Origin: JAJEAO01 sp963667635
GTDB lineage: Bacteria > Acidobacteriota > Vicinamibacteria > Marinacidobacterales > Marinacidobacteraceae
Assembly (NCBI GenBank): GCA_965232015.1
Contig: OZ246946.1
Span: forward strand, 2,542,001 to 2,606,000
Direction of reading: 5' to 3'
Length of the DNA stretch: 64,000 nucleotides
Made by a program: the position numbers and the translations under genes. The notes under the pieces are model-generated. The model was not told the origin of the DNA. It worked only from the letters and a program-made list of their open reading frames with translations, and made no database searches. Of the stretch, positions 35,167-43,794 are shown in pieces (the first letter of the stretch is position 1; every line of letters begins with the position of its first letter).

Positions 35167-38100
35167 ATGCAGCGGTTCTCCCTGGTCTGGCGTGTTCTGG
35201 CGCTTCCGGCGGCGGTGGGAACCGCGTTCGCGGCCTCCGCGCAGGAGGCTCCCGAACGCACCGTCCGGGTGGAGGAGGGCACCAGCTTCGCCGTCACCGC
35301 GACGCCCGATGGGGAGACCCTCGTCCTCGACCTGCAAGGGACGTTGTGGCGGTTGCCGGCGGCCGGGGGAACGGCCGAGGCCCTGACCGACGGGCTCGGC
35401 GACGACCGCCTCCCCGATGTCCACCCGGACGGCGACCGGGCGGCGGTCCAGTCCTACCGCGCCGGAACCTGGGATCTGTGGGAGATCCCTCTCGACGGCG
35501 GGGAGGCGGTCCCCCTCACCGCCACCGGCTTCGACGACCGGGAGCCGGCGTGGTCTCCGGATGGGACCCGGATCGCGTTCTCGTCCGATCGCGGCGGAAC
35601 CTACGACATCTGGGTGCTCGATCCGGCCACCGGAGACGCCCGGGCGGTCACCACCGCGCTCGGCAACGAGTCCGAGCCGGCGTGGGCGCCGGCGTCCGAT
35701 GAGCATCCCGAGGCGCTCGTCTTCGTGGCGGTCCCCGAAGGCGAGGCCGAAGGCGCGGTGCACTATCTGCCGCTCGAGGAGGGCGCCGAGGCGACCCCGG
35801 TCCCGGGGACCGAGGGGATGATCGCGGCGCCCTCTCCGAGCCCGGACGGCGACCGGATCGTCGTGCGACGGCTCCACTACCGGGGCCTCACGCTCATGGG
35901 CAGCCGCTTCGACATGGGGACGGCCAGCGAGCTCGTCCTCGCCGCCCTGCCCGCGCGGGGCGAGCCGACGGAACCGCGGATCCTCGCGGGCGCCGGAGAG
36001 GACATCTTCCCGTTCCGCGCCGCGTGGCTGGGCGAGGATCTCGTCTATGCCGCCGACGGGAGGATCCGGCGGCTGAGCGTGGCCTCGACGGACGACGCCG
36101 CCCTCGCTCCCGAGGCGATCCCGATGTCGGTGGAACTCGCCTACCGCCGCCCACCGGTGCGGGAAGCGACGGTCCGCACCGACCGGGAGGGCCCCCAGCC
36201 GGTCCGGGGCATCGTGCGGCCGAGCCTCAGCCCCGATGGGACGCGCCTCCTCTACGCCGCGCTGGGAGACATCTGGATCGCCCCCCTCGACGGCTCCGAG
36301 GCGCCGCTTCCGGTGACGCGGGACGACTGGCTGGACACCGATCCGGCGTGGATGCCGGACGGACAATCCGTGGTCTTCTCCAGCGACCGCGGCGGCACGA
36401 TGGACGTGTGGGAGAAGCGGCTCGGCGCCGCGCCGGGCGCCGGAATGCTCCAGTTGACCTCGCGGTTCGGAGCGGAGACGAGCCCGGCAGTGTCTCCCGA
36501 CGGCTCCCGGCTGGCGTGGCTCGACGAGCGGGGCAACCTCCGGGTGAGCCTCCGGGAAGGCGGCTCGGGAAGCGGCGACGAGGGGGAGCCCCTCTTCGAG
36601 GGGGCGCGCGGCCTGGGGTCGCCAAGCTGGTCGGCGGACGGCGAGACGGTCGCGATCTCGACGCTCGCCCGGTTCTCGTCCCGGTTCCGCGAGGGGCGAA
36701 ACCGAATCGCGCTGGTCGCGGCGTCTTCCGGCGAGGCCCGCCTGCTCGACGAGCCGGCGAGCAGCTTCGGAAGCCGCGACGGGGACGGTCCGGTGTTTTC
36801 TCCCGACGGCCGGAGCCTCGCCTTCGCTCACGACGGCGGGCTCGCCATCCTCGGCCTCGACGGGGACGGCTCGCCGACCGGCGCCCCGCGGTCCATCTTC
36901 GAGGGCCCGGCCGACTACCCGGGGTGGGCGCCCGATGGCTCGAGCCTGACCATCCTCTCCGGGAGCCGCGTGCTGCGGGTTCCGGTGGACGGGGGCGACC
37001 CGGAGACGATCCCGATCCGGCACTTCTTCGAGGTGTCCCGCCCCACCGGCGGGATCCTGTTCCGCGACTTCTCCGTCCTCGACGCGGAAGCGGGAGCGAT
37101 CCGTCCCGGGATGGATGTTCTCGTCGAGTCGGGTCGGATCGTCTCGGTGGAGCCGACCGGCGCCGAGCCGGCGGAGGACACCCGCGTCCTGCAAGGCGGC
37201 GGGGCGGTCCTGATGCCGGGCCTCATCGAGATGCACACCCATCCGATGGCGCCGGCGTTCGGCAACCGACTCGGCCGGATCCACCTCGCCTACGGGATCA
37301 CCAGCCTGCGGATCCCGGCCGCCTCGGCCTACCGCGCCATCGAGGAACGCGAGTCCATCCTCGCCGGACGCCGGGTGGGGCCGCGGGTGTTCCTCACCGG
37401 CGCCACCCTCGACGGATCCCGGATCTACTACCCCGGCGCCCCCGCCGGGACCAGCGGGCGGGTCATGGACACCGTGTTCCGCCAGGCGGACGAGCTCGAC
37501 TACGACCTGATCAAGACCTACGTCCGCCTCGATGACGCCAGCCAGCGCGACGCGATCCGCCGCGCCCACGCCGCGGGCGCGTTCGTCACCTCGCACGAGC
37601 TCTACCCGGCCGTCCGGTTCGGCGTGGACGGCGTCGAGCACATCAAGGGAACCTCGCGGCGGGGGTTTTCGCCCAAGGTGACCGACCTCGGCCGCTCCTA
37701 CGGGGATGTGCGGTCCCTCATGGCCGAGTCGGGGATCTTCTTCACGCCGACGCTGCTGATCTACGGCGGCTGGGATCTCGCTCTGGCCCGCGAACCACGC
37801 CTCCTCCTCGAGGATCGCCGGATCGTCTCGTTCCCTCCGTGGCTCTCGAACCAGCTCACCGGGGCCCCGGCGCCGGCGGCGGATCCCGAGGAGAGACTGC
37901 GGCTGATGCGGCCGATGTGGGACACGGTGGCCGCGGTAGCCGCCGCCGGGGGCCGCGTCATCGCCGGGACCGACACTCCGATCATCCCCTACGGGCTCGG
38001 GCTGATCATCGAGATGGAACAGCTCTCGGAGGCGGGCCTCGGGCCGGCGGGCGCGATCCGCGCCTCCACCCTGACCGCGGCGGAGGCCCTGGGGCTCGAG

Positions 38101-38250
38101 GGGGAGCTGGGGATCGTGGCGCCGGGCGCCGTCGCCGATCTGGTGATCCTCGAGGGGGACCCGCTGGAAGACATCACGAACCTGCGTCGGGTCCGGGCGG
38201 TGATGTGGAACGGACGGCTCGCAACCTTCGAACAGCTCCTCGGCTATTGA
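35167..38250 (+). CDS. Secreted beta-propeller (PD40/TolB-like) amidohydrolase
   Basis: 1027 residues from the ATG at 35167 with a signal peptide ending near AFAASAQ (about residue 25). The first ~620 residues are WD40-like PD40 repeats: PAWSPDGTRIAFSSDRGGTYDIW, PSLSPDGTRLLYA, PAWMPDGQSVVFSSDRGGTMDVW and others. The C-terminal ~400 residues are a metal-dependent amidohydrolase with HTH at 690-692 (EMHTHP), HELYP, GVDGVEHIKG and the catalytic Asp in AGTDTPI. Such propeller-amidohydrolase fusions are common in Acidobacteriota, Gemmatimonadota and relatives, and are presumed periplasmic imidazolonepropionase-like or peptidase-like enzymes. The substrate is unknown. Confidence 0.92.
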   Translation: MQRFSLVWRVLALPAAVGTAFAASAQEAPERTVRVEEGTSFAVTATPDGETLVLDLQGTLWRLPAAGGTAEALTDGLGDDRLPDVHPDGDRAAVQSYRAGTWDLWEIPLDGGEAVPLTATGFDDREPAWSPDGTRIAFSSDRGGTYDIWVLDPATGDARAVTTALGNESEPAWAPASDEHPEALVFVAVPEGEAEGAVHYLPLEEGAEATPVPGTEGMIAAPSPSPDGDRIVVRRLHYRGLTLMGSRFDMGTASELVLAALPARGEPTEPRILAGAGEDIFPFRAAWLGEDLVYAADGRIRRLSVASTDDAALAPEAIPMSVELAYRRPPVREATVRTDREGPQPVRGIVRPSLSPDGTRLLYAALGDIWIAPLDGSEAPLPVTRDDWLDTDPAWMPDGQSVVFSSDRGGTMDVWEKRLGAAPGAGMLQLTSRFGAETSPAVSPDGSRLAWLDERGNLRVSLREGGSGSGDEGEPLFEGARGLGSPSWSADGETVAISTLARFSSRFREGRNRIALVAASSGEARLLDEPASSFGSRDGDGPVFSPDGRSLAFAHDGGLAILGLDGDGSPTGAPRSIFEGPADYPGWAPDGSSLTILSGSRVLRVPVDGGDPETIPIRHFFEVSRPTGGILFRDFSVLDAEAGAIRPGMDVLVESGRIVSVEPTGAEPAEDTRVLQGGGAVLMPGLIEMHTHPMAPAFGNRLGRIHLAYGITSLRIPAASAYRAIEERESILAGRRVGPRVFLTGATLDGSRIYYPGAPAGTSGRVMDTVFRQADELDYDLIKTYVRLDDASQRDAIRRAHAAGAFVTSHELYPAVRFGVDGVEHIKGTSRRGFSPKVTDLGRSYGDVRSLMAESGIFFTPTLLIYGGWDLALAREPRLLLEDRRIVSFPPWLSNQLTGAPAPAADPEERLRLMRPMWDTVAAVAAAGGRVIAGTDTPIIPYGLGLIIEMEQLSEAGLGPAGAIRASTLTAAEALGLEGELGIVAPGAVADLVILEGDPLEDITNLRRVRAVMWNGRLATFEQLLGY

Positions 38251-38274
38251 GACGAGGCGGTCCTGTGCTACTTT
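38247..38274 (+). promoter_or_regulatory. Possible sigma-70-type promoter for the HU-like gene
   Basis: TTGAGA at 38247-38252, 16-bp spacer, TACTTT at 38269-38274. It overlaps the stop of the preceding gene and lies 86 bp ahead of the HU start. A short hairpin (GCGCCCC-TTGC-GGGGGTGCGC) follows directly at 38275-38295. Confidence 0.4.
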
Positions 38275-38360
38275 GCGCCCCTTGCGGGGGTGCGCTCCAG
38301 CCATCCTGAGCTGAGGCGGCGCATCGAGACGAACCTTCGATTCGATACGGACGGGACACG

Positions 38361-38636
38361 ATGAAAAAACTGGAACTCGTGAGACACCTGGCGCAGCACG
38401 CCGGTATCACGCACCGCGAGAGCTCCGAAATCCTCAACGGACTGCGGGACCTCGCGGCGGAAGAACTGAGCGCCGGGCGCGATTTCATGCTGCCGGGGAT
38501 CGGCAAGCTGAGCGTCGTCGAGCGCAAGGCGCGGCGCGGGCGGAACGTCCAGACCGGGGAGCCGATCGAGATCCCCGCGCGCCGGGTGGTGCGATGCAGG
38601 ATCTCTCGCCCGTTCCAGGACGACTGCTGCAGCTGA
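38361..38636 (+). CDS. HU/IHF-family DNA-binding protein
   Basis: Histone-like DNA-bending protein of the nucleoid. 91 residues, the family length. The N-terminal helical dimer part is MKKLELVRHLAQHAGITHRE. The beta-arm signature is present as GIGKLSVVERKARRGRNVQTGE, with Val where many HU proteins have the NP intercalation proline (GRNP), and IEIPARRVVRC follows. The C-terminus ends DDCCS, with two adjacent cysteines that are unusual for HU. It precedes the GspE-like gene by 34 bp. Altered arm-tip residues suggest modified DNA bending; this is inferred, not shown. Confidence 0.88.
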   Translation: MKKLELVRHLAQHAGITHRESSEILNGLRDLAAEELSAGRDFMLPGIGKLSVVERKARRGRNVQTGEPIEIPARRVVRCRISRPFQDDCCS

Positions 38637-38670
38637 TCGGCCCGGACTCCTCGCCGCGACGGAGGGGAGC

Positions 38671-40257
38671 GTGACGCCGACGATCGCCTCTCCTTCCGGG
38701 CTCTACGAACCAGCGGACCTCGCCGGCTACCGGGACGACCCGGCGCTGTGGCGCAGCGTCCCCATGGAGCTGGTGCGCCGGTTCCGCTTCGTGCCGATCG
38801 CGGAAGACGGGGAGCGGCTGGAGATCGCCCTGCCGCCCCCGGTCGCGGAGGAGGAGGTGGATCGGCTGGAGATGCTGCTCCAGCGTCCCCTCGTGATCCG
38901 CGTCGGGGACGACGACCTCATCGCCGGGATCATCGAGCGGAACACGAATTCCAGCTTCCTCCTCGATCGCGCCTCCGAGGGCCTCCGGATCGAGCTGCTG
39001 GGACGGGACGGCGGCAAGGGAGGCGCGTCGCTCATCTCGCTGGATCCGGATGGACCCGACGGGGGGAGCCCGATCGTGCGCCTCGTGGACTCGCTCCTCG
39101 TGAACGCGATCGAACGGCGGGCGACCGACGTCCACATCGAGACGAAGGCCAGCGAGGTCGTCCTCAAGATCCGGGTGGACGGCATCCTCTATCCGGCGAT
39201 GGAGCCGGTGGACGCCATCCACCACCAGACCATCGTGGCGCGGCTCAAGGTGATGGCCGAACTCGATGTCGCCGAACGGCGCATCCCCCAGGACGGCCGG
39301 TTCCGGGCGGCGCTCGCCGACGGCCGCGGCGGCCACCGGACGGTGGACTTCCGCGTCTCCGTCATGCCGAGCGTCCACGGCGAGGATGTGGTGGTCCGGG
39401 TGCTCGACAAGGAGCACCTCGGTTCCCGCTTCGAGGCGCTGTCGCTCGCCGCGCTGGGTTTTTCCGGGCGCGACCTGCGCCTCCTGCGCGCGCACGTTCG
39501 CCGGCCCTTCGGGATGGTCCTCGCGACCGGTCCGACCGGAAGCGGCAAGACGACGACGCTCTACGCCGCGCTCTCCGAAATCGCCACGCCGGAAGAGAAG
39601 ATCATCACGATCGAGGATCCGGTGGAGTACGAGATCTCCGGCGTCACCCAGGTCCCGGTGAACGAGAAGAAGGGACTCACCTTCGCGCGCGGCCTCCGCT
39701 CCATCCTGCGACACGACCCGGACACGATCATGGTGGGTGAGGTCCGGGATCCGGAGACCGCCGGCATCGCCATTCAGGCGGCGCTCACCGGGCATCTGGT
39801 GCTCACCACCGTCCACGCCAATCACAGTCTCGACGTGATCGGCCGATTCCTCCACATGGGCGGCGATCCTCACAACTTCGTCTCGGCGCTCCACTGCATC
39901 GTGGCGCAGCGTCTGGTTCGGGTGCTGTGCCCCGCCTGCCGCCGGGAAGCGGCCCCCGACGCCAGCGAGCGGGCGGCTCTGGCGATCCTCGGCGCGCCGA
40001 GCGATCGGGTGTTCCGGCCCGTCGGCTGCCGCCGGTGCGACGGCGCCGGATTCCGGGGCCGAACGGCCGTCGCCGAGATCCTCTCCCTCGACACCGAAGT
40101 CCGGGAGATGATCCTGGCGCGGCGTCCGGCGGCGACGATCCGGGAACATGCCGAGCGCGGGGGGATGGCGCCGCTGCGCCGCCGCGCCCTCGAAGCCGTA
40201 GCCGCCGGCGTGACGACCCTCGCCGAGGCCAACCGCGTCACCACCGGAGACCCGTGA
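38671..40257 (+). CDS. Type II secretion / type IV pilus assembly ATPase (GspE/PilB-like)
   Basis: Cytoplasmic motor ATPase for pseudopilus or pilus assembly. 528 residues from the GTG at 38671. An N-terminal GspE-N-like domain (about 1-110) precedes the ATPase core: ATDVHIETKASEVVLKIRVDG, Walker A GPTGSGKTTTLYAAL, the Asp box IITIEDPVEYEI, Walker B ILRHDPDTIMVGEVRDPETA and the His box ALTGHLVLTTVHAN. A tetracysteine zinc motif follows (CPAC...CRRC), as in GspE and PilB. No other secretion or pilus gene is in the window, so the orphan ATPase is placed with pyr genes; its stop overlaps the pyrK start. Confidence 0.93.
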   Translation: MTPTIASPSGLYEPADLAGYRDDPALWRSVPMELVRRFRFVPIAEDGERLEIALPPPVAEEEVDRLEMLLQRPLVIRVGDDDLIAGIIERNTNSSFLLDRASEGLRIELLGRDGGKGGASLISLDPDGPDGGSPIVRLVDSLLVNAIERRATDVHIETKASEVVLKIRVDGILYPAMEPVDAIHHQTIVARLKVMAELDVAERRIPQDGRFRAALADGRGGHRTVDFRVSVMPSVHGEDVVVRVLDKEHLGSRFEALSLAALGFSGRDLRLLRAHVRRPFGMVLATGPTGSGKTTTLYAALSEIATPEEKIITIEDPVEYEISGVTQVPVNEKKGLTFARGLRSILRHDPDTIMVGEVRDPETAGIAIQAALTGHLVLTTVHANHSLDVIGRFLHMGGDPHNFVSALHCIVAQRLVRVLCPACRREAAPDASERAALAILGAPSDRVFRPVGCRRCDGAGFRGRTAVAEILSLDTEVREMILARRPAATIREHAERGGMAPLRRRALEAVAAGVTTLAEANRVTTGDP

Positions 40258-41087
40258 CCGCCGGCGGCCCCGCTCCCCCCCGTCGGGATCTGCCGGCCCG
40301 CCTCATCCGGCGCGCGGATCTTTCCGCCGACGCGCAGCTCCTCGAATTCGAGGCGGACGCCCCTTGTGGCGCGCTTCCCGGACAGTTCACCATGCTGCGC
40401 CTCGAGGGCGGAGGCCTGCTCCGGCGGCCGTACTCCTACTGCGACCTCGGGGGGGCCGGAGATCCGCTGCGCTTCTCGCTCCTGATCAAGGAGGTGGGCG
40501 TGGGCACGAGGGCCCTCATGCGCCTCCGGGAAGGGGGGACGGTCTCCTGCCTCGGGCCTCTCGGGACCTGGTTCGAGCCCCCTCCGCAGGAGGACACGGC
40601 AGTGGTGGTCGCGGGCGGCGTCGGGATCGCTCCGTTCGTGCTGTTCTGCCGCCGCCTCGCCGAAGCGGGCCGCCGCGGCATCGTGCTGCTCGGCGGGCGG
40701 AGCCGTCCCGACCTCTACCTCCGGGAAGAGTTCGAGCGACTCGGCATGGAAGTGCGCTGCGCCACGGAGGACGGGAGCCGAGGACACCGCGGCTTCGTCA
40801 CCGAGCTCCTCCCCGACGCCCTCGCCGACGCCGCCGCGCCGCGGGTGTATTCCTGCGGACCGACCGGGATGCTGCTGCGCGCCGCGGAGCTCGCCGGGCG
40901 GGCCGCGGCGCCCCACCAGGTCTCCATCGAGCGCCGGATGGGGTGCGGGATGGGGTGCTGTCTCGGCTGTGTGGTGTGGGCCGGCCGTCGCCCCGGAGAC
41001 CCACCCGAGTACCTCCGAAGCTGCACCGAAGGCCCGGTCTTCGACGCCGACGCCATCGCCTGGGACCGGGATCCCCACCCGTTGTGA
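40254..41087 (+). CDS. pyrK: Dihydroorotate dehydrogenase electron-transfer subunit PyrK
   Basis: FAD and [2Fe-2S] subunit that passes electrons from the class 1B dihydroorotate dehydrogenase to NAD+. 277 residues from a GTG overlapping the previous stop (GTGA). The FAD-binding block is LRRPYSYCDL, the NAD-binding part is VVAGGVGIAPFVLF, and the iron-sulfur ligands are in MGCGMGCCLGCVVW with a last cysteine in RSCTEGPVF. It overlaps pyrD by 4 bp, as expected for a heterotetramer partner. The N-terminal ~15 residues are poorly conserved. Confidence 0.93.
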   Translation: MTAGGPAPPRRDLPARLIRRADLSADAQLLEFEADAPCGALPGQFTMLRLEGGGLLRRPYSYCDLGGAGDPLRFSLLIKEVGVGTRALMRLREGGTVSCLGPLGTWFEPPPQEDTAVVVAGGVGIAPFVLFCRRLAEAGRRGIVLLGGRSRPDLYLREEFERLGMEVRCATEDGSRGHRGFVTELLPDALADAAAPRVYSCGPTGMLLRAAELAGRAAAPHQVSIERRMGCGMGCCLGCVVWAGRRPGDPPEYLRSCTEGPVFDADAIAWDRDPHPL

Positions 41088-42043
41088 CCGGGGACCGACC
41101 AGGCGCCGTGGACCTCGGGGTCGAGATCGCCGGCCTCGAGCTGCCGACGCCGCTGATCGCCGCGAGCGGCACCTTCGGCTACGGCGACGAGTACGCCGGC
41201 GTCGCGGATTACGACGCCATCGGCGCCATCTCCGCCAAGGGGCTCTACCTGAACCCCCGCGACGGGCGACCCCCGCCGCGGATCTGGGAAACGCCCTCCG
41301 GCATGCTGAACGCGATCGGGCTGCAGGAAGTCGGCATCGAGCGCTTCCTCGCCGAGAAACTGCCCGCGGTGCGCGCCCTCGGCAAGGTGCTGATCGCGAA
41401 CATCTGCGGCAGCTCGTTCGAGGAGTACGGCGAGCTGGCCCGGCGCCTCGACGATGCGGAGGGCGTCCACGGGATCGAGGTGAACATCTCCTGCCCCAAC
41501 GTCTCCGCCGGCGGCATCGAATTCGGTTGCGATCCGGACATGGCGGCGCGCGCCACCGAAGTCGTCCGACGGGGAACCCGCCTGCCGGTGATCCCCAAGC
41601 TCAGCCCGAGCGCTTCCGACATCGGCGGCATGGCTCGGCGGGTGGAGGACGCCGGCGCGGACGCCGTGTCGCTCATCAACACGATCCCGGCGATGGCGGT
41701 CGATGTGGAGACCCGGCGGCCCCGACTCGCCAACATCGTGGGAGGCCTCTCCGGGCCGGCGGTGCGGCCGGTCGCGGTCCGGATGGTGTGGCAGGCAGCC
41801 CGCGCGACTCGACTCCCGGTGATCGGGATGGGCGGGATCGCGGACGCGAACGACGCCGTGGAGTTCCTGCTCGCCGGGGCGGCTGCGGTGCAGATCGGGA
41901 CGATGAACTTCGTGGACCCCGGGGTGTGGCGGCGCACGCGGCGCGGCCTCGAGGACTACTGCCGAAGGCACGGGGTGGCGCGGGTGCGGGATCTCACCGG
42001 GGCGATGGAGCCCTTCTCCGCTCCTGCGAGGGACGGGCGATGA
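41084..42043 (+). CDS. pyrD: Dihydroorotate dehydrogenase, class 1B catalytic subunit
   Basis: Oxidises dihydroorotate to orotate in pyrimidine synthesis. 319 residues from the GTG overlapping pyrK. FMN-barrel landmarks are LIAASGTFGYGDEY, AISAKGLYLNPR, LNAIGLQEVG, VNISCPNV, PVIPKLSPSASDI, LINTIPAMAVD, GGLSGPAVRP and IGMGGIADANDA. The adjacent pyrK identifies it as class 1B (NAD-linked). It overlaps pyrF by an ATGA. Confidence 0.95.
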   Translation: MTGDRPGAVDLGVEIAGLELPTPLIAASGTFGYGDEYAGVADYDAIGAISAKGLYLNPRDGRPPPRIWETPSGMLNAIGLQEVGIERFLAEKLPAVRALGKVLIANICGSSFEEYGELARRLDDAEGVHGIEVNISCPNVSAGGIEFGCDPDMAARATEVVRRGTRLPVIPKLSPSASDIGGMARRVEDAGADAVSLINTIPAMAVDVETRRPRLANIVGGLSGPAVRPVAVRMVWQAARATRLPVIGMGGIADANDAVEFLLAGAAAVQIGTMNFVDPGVWRRTRRGLEDYCRRHGVARVRDLTGAMEPFSAPARDGR

Positions 42044-42780
42044 ACGCGACCACCGCGCTTCCGTCCTGGACCGCTCCGGCGGGAAGCGGCGAGCTGGTGG
42101 TGGCGGTGGACACGCCTTCGCTCGACGCCGCCCTCCGGCTCCGCGACCGGCTCGAGGGCGCAGCCCCCTGGTTCAAGGTGGGAAAGGAGCTGTTCACCGC
42201 CGCCGGGCCACGGGCGGTTCGGGAGTTCGCGGGCGTCGGTCGCGTGTTCCTCGACCTCAAGTTCCACGACATCCCGGCCACCGTCGCCGGAGCGATCCGG
42301 GCGGGCGCCGCCGTCGGCGCCGGGATCGTGGACGTCCATGCCTCGGGCGGCGAGACGATGATCGCGGCGGCCGCCACGGCGGCGGCCGCGGCGCCCGAGC
42401 CGCCGCTGGTCCTCGCGGTCACGGTGCTCACCCACCTCGACGAGGCGGCGGCGGCCGAGGTGTACGGACGACCCCTGGCGCGCCAGGTGCGCCGGTTGGC
42501 CCGCATCGCCCGCGCCGGCGGAGCCGGGGGGGTGGTGGCGTCCTCCCTCGAGGCGGCTTCGCTGCGCGAGGAGTTCGGGGACGACTTCGTGCTGCTCGTC
42601 CCCGGGATCCGACCCCGGTGGGCCGCCGACGCCCACGACCAGCGCCGGGTCGCGACGCCCGCCGAGGCGGCGCGGCGCGGAGCGAACTACATCGTCGTCG
42701 GCCGCGCCATCACCGGGAGTCCCGATCCGCGGGCGTCAGCGCTGCGGATCCGCGCTGAAGTGGCCGGCGGCCGGTCCTGA
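42040..42780 (+). CDS. pyrF: Orotidine 5'-phosphate decarboxylase
   Basis: Final step to UMP. 246 residues from an ATG overlapping the pyrD stop. LVVAVDTPSLDAAL is the usual start of the barrel, WFKVGKELF provides a catalytic Lys, and FLDLKFHDIPATV contains the DxKxxD catalytic array. LLVPGIRPRWAADAHDQRRVATPAEA and YIVVGRAITGSPDP bind the phosphate. It belongs to the bacterial group 1 (about 240 residues). The three pyr genes form one coupled unit. Confidence 0.95.
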   Translation: MNATTALPSWTAPAGSGELVVAVDTPSLDAALRLRDRLEGAAPWFKVGKELFTAAGPRAVREFAGVGRVFLDLKFHDIPATVAGAIRAGAAVGAGIVDVHASGGETMIAAAATAAAAAPEPPLVLAVTVLTHLDEAAAAEVYGRPLARQVRRLARIARAGGAGGVVASSLEAASLREEFGDDFVLLVPGIRPRWAADAHDQRRVATPAEAARRGANYIVVGRAITGSPDPRASALRIRAEVAGGRS

Positions 42781-42786
42781 TCCCGG

Positions 42787-43053
42787 CCCTTGCCGGCGCG
42801 CCGGACTCCAGTCCGGCAATTCACGAAGCGGAGTGCGCATCCCGGCACCACTCTGGAGAGCGGCGCTCCATACTGCCGGCGCGCCGGTTAAGCGGGCCTC
42901 TCGGTGCCGGACTGGAGTCCGGCGCTCCATACTGCCGGAACGCCGGACTCCGCCGGTTCTCCCCAGTTCTCCGGTTGGGGGCTAGTGGCCCGGCAATTCC
43001 TGACTTGAGTCCGCCTCGGCGTCAATTGCCGAACTGGAGTTCGGCGCGCCGAC
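42787..43053. repeat. REP-like hairpin cluster
   Basis: At least four units in both orientations. Perfect stems are at 42800-42817 (CCGGACT/AGTCCGG) and 42905-42928 (TGCCGGACTGGAGTCCGG...). A CTCTGGAGAGCGGCGCTCC half lies near 42850, a CCGGTTCTCC module near 42955, and a variant GCCGAACTGGAGTTCGGC at 43028-43045 whose stem GAACT/AGTTC is again compensated. It fills most of the gap between pyrF and the Pal-like gene. Confidence 0.85.
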
Positions 43054-43074
43054 AGGGTGGGCCCGTACAAAGAA

Positions 43075-43103
43075 TTGACGGCAACGGAGCGATCCGATAC
43101 CTT
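43075..43103 (+). promoter_or_regulatory. Sigma-70-type promoter for the Pal-like gene
   Basis: TTGACG (43075-43080), 17-bp spacer, TACCTT (43098-43103), ending 37 bp before the GTG start. A GGAGGG ribosome site sits five bases before that GTG. Confidence 0.55.
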
Positions 43104-43140
43104 TTCGATCTGAGTTGAAGTCTCCGCCCCGGAGGGTCTT

Positions 43141-43704
43141 GTGAGGAAAGCTGTCTCCATCCTGTTGCTCGTTGCCCTGGCGGCGGGCCTCGGCCTCGTT
43201 GCGGTGGCGTGCGCCAGCGCTCCACCGCCGCCTCCGCCGCCGCCTGAGGAGCCTCCGCCGCCTCCGCCGCCGCCGCCGCCACCACCGCCACCGCCACCGG
43301 CTCCGCCCCCGGCGCCCCCGAGTGAGCGCGATATGTATCTGGAAGCGGACATGGCCGAGCTGCAGCGGAACCTCGCGGATGTCTTCTTCGCCTATGACGA
43401 GTCCGAGCTCACCGAAGCATCCCGGGAGTCGCTCCGACAGAACTCCGACTGGCTTCAGCTCCCCTATGTCTCGGCGAAAATCCAGGTCCAGGGGCACTGC
43501 GACGAGCGCGGCACGGTGGAGTACAACCAGGCGCTCGGCGAGCGTCGGGCCCGCGCCGCCTATGACTATCTGACCTCGCTCGGCGTACCCGAGTCACGGC
43601 TCGAGATGGTCAGTTTCGGCAAGGAGCGGCCCCAGTGCACCGAGAGCGAGGAAGGCTGCTGGCAGCAGAACCGCCGGGCGCACTTCAGCATCACGACCCG
43701 CTGA
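43141..43704 (+). CDS. pal: Pal/OmpA-family lipoprotein with long polyproline linker
   Basis: Peptidoglycan-associated lipoprotein of the Tol-Pal envelope system. 187 residues from the GTG at 43141. The signal peptide ends in the lipobox AVAC (Cys 24). Residues 28-60 contain 29 prolines, including runs of 8 and 16. The OmpA-like domain (about 75-187) has VFFAYDESELTEAS, VQGHCDERGTVEYNQALGERRA and VSFGKERPQC. The GHCDERGTxEYN core is the Pal form of the peptidoglycan-binding motif. A polyproline spacer this long would stall ribosomes without EF-P. No tol genes are adjacent. A bidirectional terminator follows. Confidence 0.93.
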   Translation: MRKAVSILLLVALAAGLGLVAVACASAPPPPPPPPEEPPPPPPPPPPPPPPPPAPPPAPPSERDMYLEADMAELQRNLADVFFAYDESELTEASRESLRQNSDWLQLPYVSAKIQVQGHCDERGTVEYNQALGERRARAAYDYLTSLGVPESRLEMVSFGKERPQCTESEEGCWQQNRRAHFSITTR

Positions 43705-43729
43705 TCGAGTAACCGCCGACCCGGCCTCC

Positions 43730-43766
43730 ACGGCCCGTCGCCGCGAGAAGCGGCGGCGGGCCGTTT
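43730..43766. terminator. Bidirectional hairpin terminator
   Basis: A 15-bp stem, ACGGCCCGTCGCCGC with GCGGCGGCGGGCCGT (one G-T pair), loop GAGAA. It sits between the convergent Pal-like and NtrC-like genes. The flanking T-tract is short. Confidence 0.75.
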
Positions 43767-43794
43767 GCCGTACGGGGGGACCGGAGAGCGTGCC

